In this document: positions 45,234 through 54,700 of the stretch, one piece after another | How positions within the stretch are numbered: the first letter of the stretch is position 1 | Layout: the number at the start of each line of letters is the position of its first letter | NCBI RefSeq assembly: GCF_009765985.1 | Contig: NZ_LMUM01000037.1 | Coordinates: 425,433-489,432 of the forward strand | Direction: 5' to 3' | DNA from: Acidobacterium sp. S8 | Lineage (GTDB): Bacteria > Acidobacteriota > Terriglobia > Terriglobales > Acidobacteriaceae | Length of the DNA stretch: 64,000 bases | Translations under genes and position numbers: made by a program | The notes under the pieces: model-generated | Told to the model about the DNA's origin: nothing | The model's database searches: none | Seen by the model: the letters and a program-made list of their open reading frames with translations, nothing else

Positions 45234-46457
45234 TTATTTGAAACTGGGACAATCGCCGGCAGCGCGCATTTTCGGCTGATTCAGCTGACCCAGAAATGTG
45301 TTGGCCGCAATTTCCCGTGGCGATCGCGCGTCATAAGCGCCAATGAAATAATCCGTTGCTGTCGCGGGAATCGACGCGTGCTCGAATATCTCATTGATAA
45401 CTGTGCCGGGAGCAACCCATGGCGAAATCAGGATGGCAGGCACCCGCACCCCGAGCCGGTCGAAGTGGAATGGGTCGGGCGTGCCGGTTGCATTGGGTTG
45501 AGCGACGAAGCCGTCTGGGGTGCAGGCTGGAGGAGGCACATGGTCGAAGATGCCGCCATGCTCGTCATAGACAAGCAAAATCGCCGTGTTGGGCCAGAGA
45601 TTCGGATTACTATGAATCCGGTTATAAACCGTGGCGATGAACTGCTCACCGGCGCGAACATCGTGATCCGGATGCTGGTCGCATGCAATCAATTCGCCAG
45701 AGCCATCAGGTGCGTCGTGGTCTGTGTAATTCGGCTCGATGAAGCTGTACTGCGGAAGCTTATTGCGATCGCAGGCGTCGAGGAAATCCTGAAAGGTGCC
45801 GAAGAGAGATGGCTGGTTCTGCAAGAGATTGACGACTTCGAGAGAAGAGCTGGCTTCGTCGTAGTAGTAGAGGCGCGTAGTGTTTCCGGCGGCGACGAGC
45901 CGCTCGTAAATGCTTTTGTACTGCTTGTTCCAGTAGAAAACATCCATGCTCACCTGACCGAACGACGTTCCGTAATGAGCAAAGGCCCGGTTGCAGAGCG
46001 TAGGACCGGGAATAGAAGAAAACCAGCGGTTGAAGACGGCAAACTGCGTGGCCAGGGTTGTGAGTACGGGAAGTTTATCCGGCGTGAAGTAATTGAGAAT
46101 CAGATGGGAATGATTGAGATTGTGCTGCTGATTGAAGTAGCTCTTCGCGAATCCCTGCATGGTTGGCTGCCGGTTGGGATCCTGCGCCGTGGTGACGCCG
46201 CCGAATATCTGCAGGTCTACAGCCGGGAAATGATGGTCGGGATCAGGGTCGAGCTGGCTCTGATATTCAGCCGTTGGCGATACGGTTACAGGCACGCCAG
46301 TCGAGTCAGGGTTGGTTTCGTGTCCGGTTAAGCCATCGATGGCGGGGTTGGTAGCATGGAGCGCTCCGAGCATATGGTCGAAGGAGCGATTCTCCATCAT
46401 GAGAACCACAATATGTTGCAGCGCCTGAATTCCCGGCAGGGTCCTATCCAGCATCAT
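45234..46457 (-). CDS. phosphoesterase (phospholipase C / acid phosphatase type)
   Basis: 407-residue alkaline-phosphatase-superfamily hydrolase of the PLC-like group. The N-terminal metal/nucleophile strand is IVVLMMENRSFDHMLG. The second cluster is DEHGGIFDHVPPP, with RVPAILISPWVAPGTV and IFEHASIPATATDYF near the end. Substrate classes in this family are phospholipids and phosphomonoesters. No signal peptide is visible, which is unusual for secreted PLCs; it may be cytoplasmic or use another route. Two adjacent ATG codons exist; AGGAG lies just upstream of both. Confidence 0.87.
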   Translation of the reverse strand: MMLDRTLPGIQALQHIVVLMMENRSFDHMLGALHATNPAIDGLTGHETNPDSTGVPVTVSPTAEYQSQLDPDPDHHFPAVDLQIFGGVTTAQDPNRQPTMQGFAKSYFNQQHNLNHSHLILNYFTPDKLPVLTTLATQFAVFNRWFSSIPGPTLCNRAFAHYGTSFGQVSMDVFYWNKQYKSIYERLVAAGNTTRLYYYDEASSSLEVVNLLQNQPSLFGTFQDFLDACDRNKLPQYSFIEPNYTDHDAPDGSGELIACDQHPDHDVRAGEQFIATVYNRIHSNPNLWPNTAILLVYDEHGGIFDHVPPPACTPDGFVAQPNATGTPDPFHFDRLGVRVPAILISPWVAPGTVINEIFEHASIPATATDYFIGAYDARSPREIAANTFLGQLNQPKMRAAGDCPSFK

Positions 46458-46697
46458 GTGCTCCTGTGAGCCATATCTTTCGGCCAGCTGAGGAATTTGC
46501 CGGATGGATTAGGCGGTCGGTAAACGCAATTTAAAGTATGCCGGAAAAGCGCCTGAGTCTAAACCATTTGCAGGAAAACATGCGCTTTGCGTCACGCACG
46601 GATGGTGCTTTGTATCTTCGAAGCGTTTCAAAATTCAATCATGCCATTGCGGTGCCCTGCCATTGTCAGCGAGATATATTCGTCTCTGACTGAATAC

Positions 46698-47180
46698 TTA
46701 ATGTGCCGTCATGAAGACGCTGCGATGACGGCCGCTGCGCAGGGCCGGATCGCTGATCGCTGGTTTTCCGTCTTCCGCCGAAAAGCCGTGAAGAAGAGCC
46801 GGATTCGGGTGGAATTTTTCTGCTCCTCCGTGGAACTGGCGGGCGTGGCTGAGCAGGATTTCGCCCTGTCCGCGATATTCGTGCACGACGCCTCGCAGCT
46901 CGATGTCATGGTCACGGTATTGGTCGAGGTCGCCAACTTCCTTACGATCGCTGTTCAGGCTCATGACCGTGAAGCGGCAATTTTCGTCAGCCGTTTCCGG
47001 GCTGCAAACGTCGAGGAAGCGCGTTCCATCGGATAGCTCGACTACGTCATAGACGTGCGCCGAGACGCATACATCCTTGTTTTGATGGGTGAGAGCGTCT
47101 TGCGGGGTATAGCAGATACGCGCGGCCATTAAGGTCGCGCTTGAGTAGAGCAGGAAAAAACAAAGGGAAACGCGATGCAT
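46698..47180 (-). CDS. small exported protein, possible OB-fold
   Basis: 160 residues with a signal peptide (MHRVSLCFFLLYSSATLMAA). The core DVCVSAHVYDVVELSDGTRF and HDIELRGVVHEYRGQGEIL looks like an OB-fold of the type seen in exported nucleic-acid- or sugar-binding domains, with three cysteines (one pair probably a disulfide) nearby. The C-terminal 45 residues are unstructured. Function unknown. Confidence 0.65.
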   Translation of the reverse strand: MHRVSLCFFLLYSSATLMAARICYTPQDALTHQNKDVCVSAHVYDVVELSDGTRFLDVCSPETADENCRFTVMSLNSDRKEVGDLDQYRDHDIELRGVVHEYRGQGEILLSHARQFHGGAEKFHPNPALLHGFSAEDGKPAISDPALRSGRHRSVFMTAH

Positions 47181-47332
47181 CGATGCCTTCTCGTTTCAAG
47201 GTAGGGGAGGCTTGGATGCAAGAGTAGACAAACTGAACGCAGAGGCCAAGTTACGAAAGGAATATAAGAGTGGAAGAAATAAGGGGGGAGGGTGGCAGGG
47301 CAAAATCGTACATGCCCCGCCAAACGGTAAAC

Positions 47333-48583
<1,251 letters not shown>

Positions 48584-48701
48584 AGATTTCCTCATTACCA
48601 GTTTACTAGGGACTGGGCTTCGGGGCGAGTACACTTCGCGCATCGCCGCGTAAGTGTCAGTCATCCGATAATTTAGGCTTATTGCCGATAGAGGTGATGT
48701 T

Positions 48702-49156
48702 TTGGGCAAAGCTGCTGACTCTACTTATGGAAACATCCGCGTGATTCGTCCCGAGGAGTTTGATCCGGGCACCCGCAGACGTCTGGCTCGCTGCGACTTG
48801 CTGCCATTAGCCCAACACAGGGTGTGCAATCCGGTTTATGGGGCGGCATTTTTACCGTAGAACCCGGTGCGCGTACGGGCATTCATCATCATGGAGAGCA
48901 AGAGACGATTGTTTACGTGCTCGAAGGCGAGTCATATGTGCGGTGGGGCGAAAAGGGCGAACACAGCGCCACGGTGCATACGGGCGAATTTCTTCATGTT
49001 CCCGCATGGCTGCCGCATCAGGAGATCAATCCCTCGAGCCAGGTGCCTTTTCGCTGGGTTGTAGTTCGGAGCACATCGATACCGATCGTTGTGAATCTGC
49101 CGGATGATTATTGGCAAAACACAACGGCGGCGGCGTCTAATGAATTGGAGCCATAG
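48702..49156 (+). pseudogene. cupin-domain protein, frameshifted
   Basis: A single cupin domain with GLWGGIFTVEPGARTGIHHH as first metal-binding motif (His-x-His) and FLHVPAWLPHQEINPSS as second. This part (GTG at 48824 to 49156) is open. The natural N-terminus is in another frame: from TTG at 48702 (with GAGGTGA upstream) it reads [20 protein letters not shown], and the two join only by a one-base shift near 48773, where the frame then continues QTSGSLRLAAISPTQGVQSG. Either a pseudogene or a sequencing indel. A shorter protein starting at 48824 is possible. Confidence 0.72.
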
Positions 49157-49192
49157 CGTTCGGAGCTTCAGAGCTGAGGAGGAATGTCTCCA

Positions 49193-49699
49193 ATGGTGCA
49201 AAGAAGACAAGAGAAGCGCAGCCATTGCCTTCTGGTAGTCGCAATCATAGCTCTCGTATCGGTAACATCTATCGTGGCCCAGACGGTCCAATCGTCAAAA
49301 GATAATTCAGACAATAGAATTCCATTGCTAAATACACAATGGAATTTAGTCACTTTGTATGAGAAGCCAGTTGTCTCTTATGGTCGGGTGTCTCACTTTA
49401 CGCTCGAGAAAAGCAAAGAGGTAGCGGGCGCCGCAACTGGAAACTTCGTCGCGGAGGACACGGTGAATGGATTCACCGGAATGTATGAAATATCCGATCA
49501 GTCCTTGCGTATGCACATCAGCACTATGGGAGCGGTAGCGGAACGCGTTCGACCCAAAGAACAATCCAAGTCATTCGTTGATGCTCTTCGCGCGACATCC
49601 CATTTCCAAATCTACGGCTCAACGCTGGAATTACTGGATCAGAACGGAGAGGTCCTGGCGCGCCTGATTGCCGCTAACTCAAGACACGGAACAATATGA
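49193..49699 (+). CDS. META-domain (HslJ-like) exported protein
   Basis: 168 residues. An N-terminal hydrophobic segment (CLLVVAIIALVSVTSIVA) acts as a signal or anchor. The core LLNTQWNLVTLYEKP, then FVDALRATSHFQIYG and TLELLDQNGEVLARLIA fits the META domain, found in HslJ-like heat-shock and surface proteins. The ATG at 49193 is preferred because AGGAGG (49177-49182) is ten bases upstream, whereas it is only one base from the ATG at 49184. Function is not established. Confidence 0.65.
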   Translation: MVQRRQEKRSHCLLVVAIIALVSVTSIVAQTVQSSKDNSDNRIPLLNTQWNLVTLYEKPVVSYGRVSHFTLEKSKEVAGAATGNFVAEDTVNGFTGMYEISDQSLRMHISTMGAVAERVRPKEQSKSFVDALRATSHFQIYGSTLELLDQNGEVLARLIAANSRHGTI

Positions 49700-49739
49700 T
49701 GCCCAGCAAGCGCAACGCTCGCTCTTATGCGTTGAAGCC

Positions 49740-50126
49740 TTATGCCAGCCGCACCGGCCCGGGATACTTCGTCACCATCGAATCATTGGTTAGCAAAGTA
49801 ATGCCTTCCACCGTTGCCTGTGCAATCAGCAACCGATCGAATGGATCCTTATGGATGGGCGGCAGAGAGTCTATGGCAACCACGTGTTCGCTAAAGATCG
49901 CCATTTCCCGATATCCGTTATCGATCAGGCCACGACGCAGCATGCGCGCGTCGACCTGAAAATCGGACCGATTCAACCGGCTCTTGATGGCAATCTCCCA
50001 TAGACTGGCGGCGCTAAAAAGCAATTCGTTTTCCGGATCGGCCATGAGGGTGCGAGCACCGGGCGGCACACGATCCATTCCTTCGGCAGCCCAAAGCAGA
50101 AGATGGGTATCCAGCAGCAGCCTCAA
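49740..50126 (-). CDS. PIN-domain toxin, VapC family
   Basis: 128-residue ribonuclease toxin that would cleave RNA when freed from its antitoxin. Conserved acidic residues of the PIN fold: MRLLLDTHLLLWAAE (first Asp), ASLWEIAIKSRL (Glu) and KDPFDRLLIAQATVE (Asp), with LLTNDSMVTKY closing. It overlaps the antitoxin gene by four bases (ATGA), the classical coupled order. Confidence 0.92.
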   Translation of the reverse strand: MRLLLDTHLLLWAAEGMDRVPPGARTLMADPENELLFSAASLWEIAIKSRLNRSDFQVDARMLRRGLIDNGYREMAIFSEHVVAIDSLPPIHKDPFDRLLIAQATVEGITLLTNDSMVTKYPGPVRLA

Positions 50127-50368
50127 GCCTCGTCCTCAAACAGCTTTTGAATTTCACCGGCACCCATCGTGTTGAAATCGTCAGGCACTTTAATCTGACC
50201 GGCCATAAACCCGAAGCGCTTCATCTGCGACGGTTCGGGAGCATCCAGTGCGATCACTTTCACCAAGGGTTTTCCCGCCTTGGCGATGACAAACGATTCG
50301 CCTTTCGCCGCTTTCTCGACCAGTTTGGATAGTTGTGTTTTCGCTTCGTGAATATTATAGGTATTCAT
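50123..50368 (-). CDS. Phd/YefM-family antitoxin
   Basis: 81 residues: MNTYNIHEAKTQLSKLVEKA, then GESFVIAKAGKPLVKVIAL, the typical Phd/YefM DNA-binding N-terminus, and a C-terminal toxin-binding tail (MGAGEIQKLFEDEA). It neutralises the PIN toxin and should repress their operon. Two direct repeats lie just upstream of the start. Confidence 0.9.
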   Translation of the reverse strand: MNTYNIHEAKTQLSKLVEKAAKGESFVIAKAGKPLVKVIALDAPEPSQMKRFGFMAGQIKVPDDFNTMGAGEIQKLFEDEA

Positions 50369-50369
50369 A

Positions 50370-50391
50370 AACTAAGTCCAGTGAACTAAGT
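50370..50391 (-). promoter_or_regulatory. direct-repeat operator upstream of the antitoxin gene
   Basis: AACTAAGT occurs at 50370-50377 and again at 50384-50391, 14 bases apart, immediately upstream of the antitoxin ATG. Repeats this close fit cooperative binding of an antitoxin/toxin complex. Inferred from position only. Confidence 0.5.
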
Positions 50392-50418
50392 TTACATTAA
50401 TATTTAAGGGTTGTGGTG

Positions 50419-51426
50419 CTACTGGCAGAGCACCACGGCCGCGCCGTCGATGGTTTCGTTATAAACGGCGGCCAACGCTTCGTTGACCTGATCGAGCGGA
50501 AAGACAGTGGTTCGCGGCTTAATCCCGATATCGACCGCCAGCTTTACAAAGTCGTGGGCGTCAGCGCGTGTCATGTTGGCGACGCTGCGCAGCTGGCGCT
50601 CGCCCCAGAGCAGCGTGTCGTAGTCGAATTGCGGGATGCGATCAAGATGAATGGCGTTGATGGCGACGATGCCGCCCTTGCGTAACAATGCCAATGCTGC
50701 AATAACGACATCTCCGCTGGGAGCAAAAGTGACGGCGCTGTCGAGTTGCACGGGAGGACGCTCGGTGGCTTCTCCGACCCAGGTGGCTCCAAGATCGCGG
50801 GCAAGTTGCTGGTGCGAGGCTCCCCGCGTGGCCACGTAAACTTCGCAACCCCAATGCTTGAGCACGTCGATCGCGAGATGGGCGGAGGCGCCGAAGCCGA
50901 AGAGCCCGACGCGGTCGCCGGGTTTGACTTCGGCAACGCGGAGGCTGCGGAAGCCGATGATCCCAGCGCAGAGCAGCGGCGCTAAGTCTCTAGCGGGTGT
51001 TTCTTCAGACAAAGGGACGCAGAAATCGGCGCGGGCGAGGGTGTACTCAGCATAGCCGCCGTTAACCGAATACCCGGTGAACGTGGGGTGATCACAGATA
51101 TTTTCCATGCCTTTGCGGCAAAGTGTGCAGGTGCCGTCGGTTCCTCCAAGCCAGGAGACTCCGACCCGCTCGCCCTGCTTCAAGATGATTGTGCTGCCGC
51201 CGAGTTTCTCTATGCGGCCTACGATCTGGTGTCCCGGTGTGACCGCAGCGAGTATCGGCTTAAGCTCGCCACTGGTGATGTGCAGATCGGTACGGCAGAC
51301 GCCGCAGGCCTCCACTTTGAGAAGGACCTGGCCCGGGGCCGGCTCGGGAATGGGAAGATCTTCCAGGTGTAGCGGATTCTCTTCGATGGGCGCGATGTGG
51401 CGCAGGACAGCTGCTCGCATGGCCAC
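50419..51426 (-). CDS. zinc-dependent alcohol dehydrogenase family protein
   Basis: 335-residue medium-chain dehydrogenase. Catalytic-zinc residues: VEACGVCRTDLHI and PGHQIVGRIE. Structural-zinc region: GTDGTCTLCRKGMENIC, in which the first Cys position is Asp, a feature I associate with this subfamily. The nucleotide-binding strand is RVGLFGFGASAHLAIDVL. Alcohol or aldehyde oxidoreduction; substrate unknown. It stands just downstream of the LytTR gene on the same strand but looks independent. Confidence 0.9.
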   Translation of the reverse strand: MAMRAAVLRHIAPIEENPLHLEDLPIPEPAPGQVLLKVEACGVCRTDLHITSGELKPILAAVTPGHQIVGRIEKLGGSTIILKQGERVGVSWLGGTDGTCTLCRKGMENICDHPTFTGYSVNGGYAEYTLARADFCVPLSEETPARDLAPLLCAGIIGFRSLRVAEVKPGDRVGLFGFGASAHLAIDVLKHWGCEVYVATRGASHQQLARDLGATWVGEATERPPVQLDSAVTFAPSGDVVIAALALLRKGGIVAINAIHLDRIPQFDYDTLLWGERQLRSVANMTRADAHDFVKLAVDIGIKPRTTVFPLDQVNEALAAVYNETIDGAAVVLCQ

Positions 51427-51459
51427 AATTCTACCGCCCTAGATGCTCATAACCCGGTT

Positions 51460-52218
51460 CTATCGCCCGATCAACAACCGCACTGCCTGCGTGAAGTTTC
51501 TGCCGGAGGTGAGGCGAGCGCCGTGTTGCAGCTCGATTTCGTAAGTACCGCCGGCAAGCGGGTGCACGGCGAGAATGCGGCTGGTATTGACGATGTGGCG
51601 GCGATGGATGCGGAGAAATTTTTGCGGGTCCAGGCGCTGCTCGATTCCGCCCATGGTCTCGTTCAGCAGATGGGTTTTGCCGCCGCAGTGCAATTCGACG
51701 TAGTTATCAGCTGATTCGATCCAGTCGATGGCATCGGCGGAGACGAATTCGTAGTGGTTGGTCTTGCGGATGACGAAGCGTTCCGGACCAGCCTGCGTGT
51801 AGTTGGCCAATAGCTTTTGCAGCTGCTGCACAACCTGCTGCTGACCGTCTGTGGTGAGTCTTTCACGGGCGCGGTCAAGTGCGCGCTCAAGGCGCTCTTC
51901 ATCAAATGGCTTGAGCAGATAATCGAGAGCGTTCAATTCGAAGGCTTCGATAGCATGCTCGTCATAGGCGGTGACGAAGACGACGAGCGGCATACGCTCT
52001 GTGCCTACCGAACGCACCACGTCGAGACCGCTGGCGTCGGGCAAGTGAATATCGAGCAGCACCAGATCAATGGAGTTGCGGCGTATCGCGGTCACAGCTT
52101 CAGCGGCGTTCTGGCATTCGCCTGCGACGACCACATCGTCCATGGTGGTGAGAAGTTTACGGATACCGCCGCGAATGGCAGGCTCATCGTCGACAACTAA
52201 AACACGCAGAGATTTCAT
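51460..52218 (-). CDS. LytTR-type response regulator
   Basis: 252 residues. A receiver domain (RVLVVDDEPAIRGGIRKLL; phosphorylated Asp in IDLVLLDIHLPDASGLDVV; Lys in LDYLLKPFDEE) is joined to a LytTR DNA-binding domain (HYEFVSADAIDWIESADNY, then KFLRIHRRHIVNTSRIL). Its start overlaps the stop of the adjacent kinase gene by four bases, making a coupled two-component pair. The regulated genes are not evident here. Confidence 0.94.
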   Translation of the reverse strand: MKSLRVLVVDDEPAIRGGIRKLLTTMDDVVVAGECQNAAEAVTAIRRNSIDLVLLDIHLPDASGLDVVRSVGTERMPLVVFVTAYDEHAIEAFELNALDYLLKPFDEERLERALDRARERLTTDGQQQVVQQLQKLLANYTQAGPERFVIRKTNHYEFVSADAIDWIESADNYVELHCGGKTHLLNETMGGIEQRLDPQKFLRIHRRHIVNTSRILAVHPLAGGTYEIELQHGARLTSGRNFTQAVRLLIGR

Positions 52219-53351
52219 AGACCTTTTGTTCTGAAGGGAAGGTGAATGCGGACGAGCGTGCCGCCCTCTTCGGAGCGCTCGACAGACAACTGGTGTGCCT
52301 GCGGATACATGCGCGTAAGCCTCTCCTGAGTAGAGCCAAGGCCGACGCCAAGCGGGAGTTCGGCGAGCGATGCGTGAGGCGGCCCGCTGCCATTGTCTTT
52401 CACGGTGAGGACCAGGGATTCGGAATTCTTTGCGCTGCGTACTTCAATTCGTCCTATACGTCCAATGTCAGAAGAATCGCGCAGCCCGTGGACGATGGCG
52501 TTCTCGACGATCGGCTGCAGCAACAGGCTAGGCACGAGAGCTGCCTCGGTTTCCGGGTCGATATCGACATCGACCCGCAGGCGCTCACCGAAACGGACAC
52601 GCTCGACGTCAATATAAGCGTTCATCAACGCGATCTCTGCGCTGAGGCTGATTTCTGCCTGAAAATCGCGACGGAAGGCGGCGCGCAGCAGCTCCCCGAG
52701 GCGCGAGAGCATCTTGCGCGCAAGACGTGGATTGTCTTCCGCAAGCGCCGAGATATTTTCGAGCGTGTTGAAGAGGAAATGCGGTTTGAGGCGAAGTCGC
52801 AGGGTTTCGAGTTCAGCGTTTTTGAGCGAGGCCTCGAGCTCGGCATTTTGCAACGCAAGCTGGACGGCGTCTCTCTGCTGGCGTTCAAGGTCGATAATGG
52901 TGCGGATGACCGCCCCCGCGATCGCAATATTCCAATAGAGAAAGAGAGAGAGGCAGAATTCGCTGCTCGACAGGGAGACGAGCAGCGCATGCAGTTTGAC
53001 CCTTGGATCAAACGGTATATTCAGGGCAATGGTGATCTTGACCGCCGCCGCCGCCAGCACAGCTCCGAAAAGCAGATGAAGGGAAACGCTGGTCTTCCAC
53101 TTAGCGCGGTTGAGCGGATAATGGCGCTCCAGCCAAAAGACGACCGGGCCGAGCAGGATCCATGGATAGAAGCAGCTGAGCCATTCGAGAAACTCTTTGA
53201 ACGCGTACGGTGCGGCCGCCCCGGACGCAGGATTCAGCAGATGGCGCACGTAGCCGCATGCGCCAATGACTGTCCAGATGACGAAGAGAGCCAGCCATCC
53301 GGGATAACGCAAGCCGGTTGCGGCGCATTGCGATTGCTCCTTGCGATCCAT
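52215..53351 (-). CDS. LytS/YehU-type sensor histidine kinase
   Basis: About 378 residues. The N-terminal part has four hydrophobic helices (WLALFVIWTVIGACGYVRHL among them) with no obvious binding motif. The phosphoacceptor segment of the His_kinase family is LRLKPHFLFNTLENISALA (His in PHF), and the ATPase part has VKDNGSGPPH and GVGLGSTQERL. ATG at 53351 is chosen, since GAGG lies about nine bases before it; a TTG at 53366 would be an alternative. Cognate partner is the LytTR gene that follows. Confidence 0.92.
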   Translation of the reverse strand: MDRKEQSQCAATGLRYPGWLALFVIWTVIGACGYVRHLLNPASGAAAPYAFKEFLEWLSCFYPWILLGPVVFWLERHYPLNRAKWKTSVSLHLLFGAVLAAAAVKITIALNIPFDPRVKLHALLVSLSSSEFCLSLFLYWNIAIAGAVIRTIIDLERQQRDAVQLALQNAELEASLKNAELETLRLRLKPHFLFNTLENISALAEDNPRLARKMLSRLGELLRAAFRRDFQAEISLSAEIALMNAYIDVERVRFGERLRVDVDIDPETEAALVPSLLLQPIVENAIVHGLRDSSDIGRIGRIEVRSAKNSESLVLTVKDNGSGPPHASLAELPLGVGLGSTQERLTRMYPQAHQLSVERSEEGGTLVRIHLPFRTKGL

Positions 53352-53488
53352 TGTTCTTATCCTCAACTAGCTGGATGCTACTCCCGTACCGTTTTGCGGC
53401 CAAGAGCCCGGCGGAATGGGCGAACGACATACCGGGAGGGGCGAACGGAGGCCATACAATGATGGCTGAACCTCAGGGGAAATAATTC

Positions 53489-54700
53489 TTGTCCGGTAAT
53501 TCAGCTCTGCCCCAAAAAAAGCCTGTGCCGTTTCGCCCGATGGTTGTCGCCGGTGTCATGAGCGGGACCTCGGCCGATGGTATCGATGTTGCCCTGGTAA
53601 AAATTCAACCGGGAAAGAGTGTTCCCAGGCTGAAGCTTCTGGCGCACTCGGCTTATCCTTTTTCTCCGGCCCTGCGTAAAGCCGTTCTGGCAGCTATGGA
53701 TGCGAAATCGACCTCTACGGCGGAATTAGCGCGTTTGAACTGGCGTCTTGGCATGGCTTACGCGAAGGCGGTTCAGGATACCGTGAAGCAACATAGCGCG
53801 AAGATTCAGCTCATCGGCTGCCACGGTCAGACGATCTATCACCAGGCGATTCCAAAGATGTATGCCGGATGCCAGATTGCCTGTACCTGGCAGATAGGCG
53901 AGCCTGCGCTGCTGGCCGCGGAGCTTGGCGTACCAGTAGTCAGCAATTTCCGTCCGGCGGACATGGTAGCTGGTGGCCAGGGCGCGCCGCTTGTGCCGTT
54001 GCTCGACTACGTTCAATTTGCCCATGCGAAGCGGGCGCGTATTCTCCAGAATCTCGGAGGGATCGGCAACCTGACGCTGATTCCGCCTGCTGCTGGGATG
54101 GATAAAGTGTTGGCCTTCGATACCGGTCCGGGCAACATGGTGATCGACGCCTGCATGCAGCAGCTTTTTAGCAAGCGCTATGACAGCGGCGGTAAAAAGG
54201 CTGCGCGCGGATGCGTTCTGAAAGAAGCGCTGGCTGCGGCTTTGCGACACTCCTACTTTCGTCTCTCGCCGCCCAAGTCTGCAGGCAGGGAAGAGTTTGG
54301 TGCGGCATTTGTTGAAGAGTTTCTCCGCGCTTGCCGAAAAGCGAAAGGCTCTCCGGAAGATACGATCGCCACGGCCACCGCCTTGACTGTTGAGAGCATC
54401 GGTCGAGCCATCGAGCAATTTGTTTTGCCAAAATTGGGACACGTAACAACGGATGTCGATTACATCGTCTCCGGCGGTGGCGCCAAGAACGCGACACTGA
54501 TGAAGATGCTGCGCGAAAGGCTGGAGCCTTTGGGTTGTCATCTGATGGAAACTGCCGCGGCTGGAATTCCTGTCGATGCAAAAGAGGCGGCCGCCTTCGC
54601 GCTGCTGGCTTATTACACGTGGCATGGATACCCGGCGAATGTTCCTTCCGCGACCGGGGCGAAGAGGCCTGCGATTCTGGGGCAGATCAGCCATGTCTAA
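53489..54700 (+). CDS. anmK: anhydro-N-acetylmuramic acid kinase AnmK
   Basis: Phosphorylates 1,6-anhydro-MurNAc to MurNAc-6-phosphate during recycling of peptidoglycan. 403 residues with the ASKHA signatures: GVMSGTSADGIDVALV (phosphate 1), IGCHGQTIYHQ, ILQNLGGIGNLT, AFDTGPGNMVIDA and YIVSGGGAKNATLM (adenosine). TTG at 53489 is the start used, with GGGGAA just upstream. It overlaps the downstream substrate-binding gene by eight bases. Confidence 0.94.
   Translation: MSGNSALPQKKPVPFRPMVVAGVMSGTSADGIDVALVKIQPGKSVPRLKLLAHSAYPFSPALRKAVLAAMDAKSTSTAELARLNWRLGMAYAKAVQDTVKQHSAKIQLIGCHGQTIYHQAIPKMYAGCQIACTWQIGEPALLAAELGVPVVSNFRPADMVAGGQGAPLVPLLDYVQFAHAKRARILQNLGGIGNLTLIPPAAGMDKVLAFDTGPGNMVIDACMQQLFSKRYDSGGKKAARGCVLKEALAAALRHSYFRLSPPKSAGREEFGAAFVEEFLRACRKAKGSPEDTIATATALTVESIGRAIEQFVLPKLGHVTTDVDYIVSGGGAKNATLMKMLRERLEPLGCHLMETAAAGIPVDAKEAAAFALLAYYTWHGYPANVPSATGAKRPAILGQISHV

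Noticed and set aside
45054-46331. Plus-strand open frame of 425 codons
   Set aside because: It is opposite the phosphoesterase and Lys/Ser-rich genes, which carry clear family motifs or coupling; no motif is seen in this frame.
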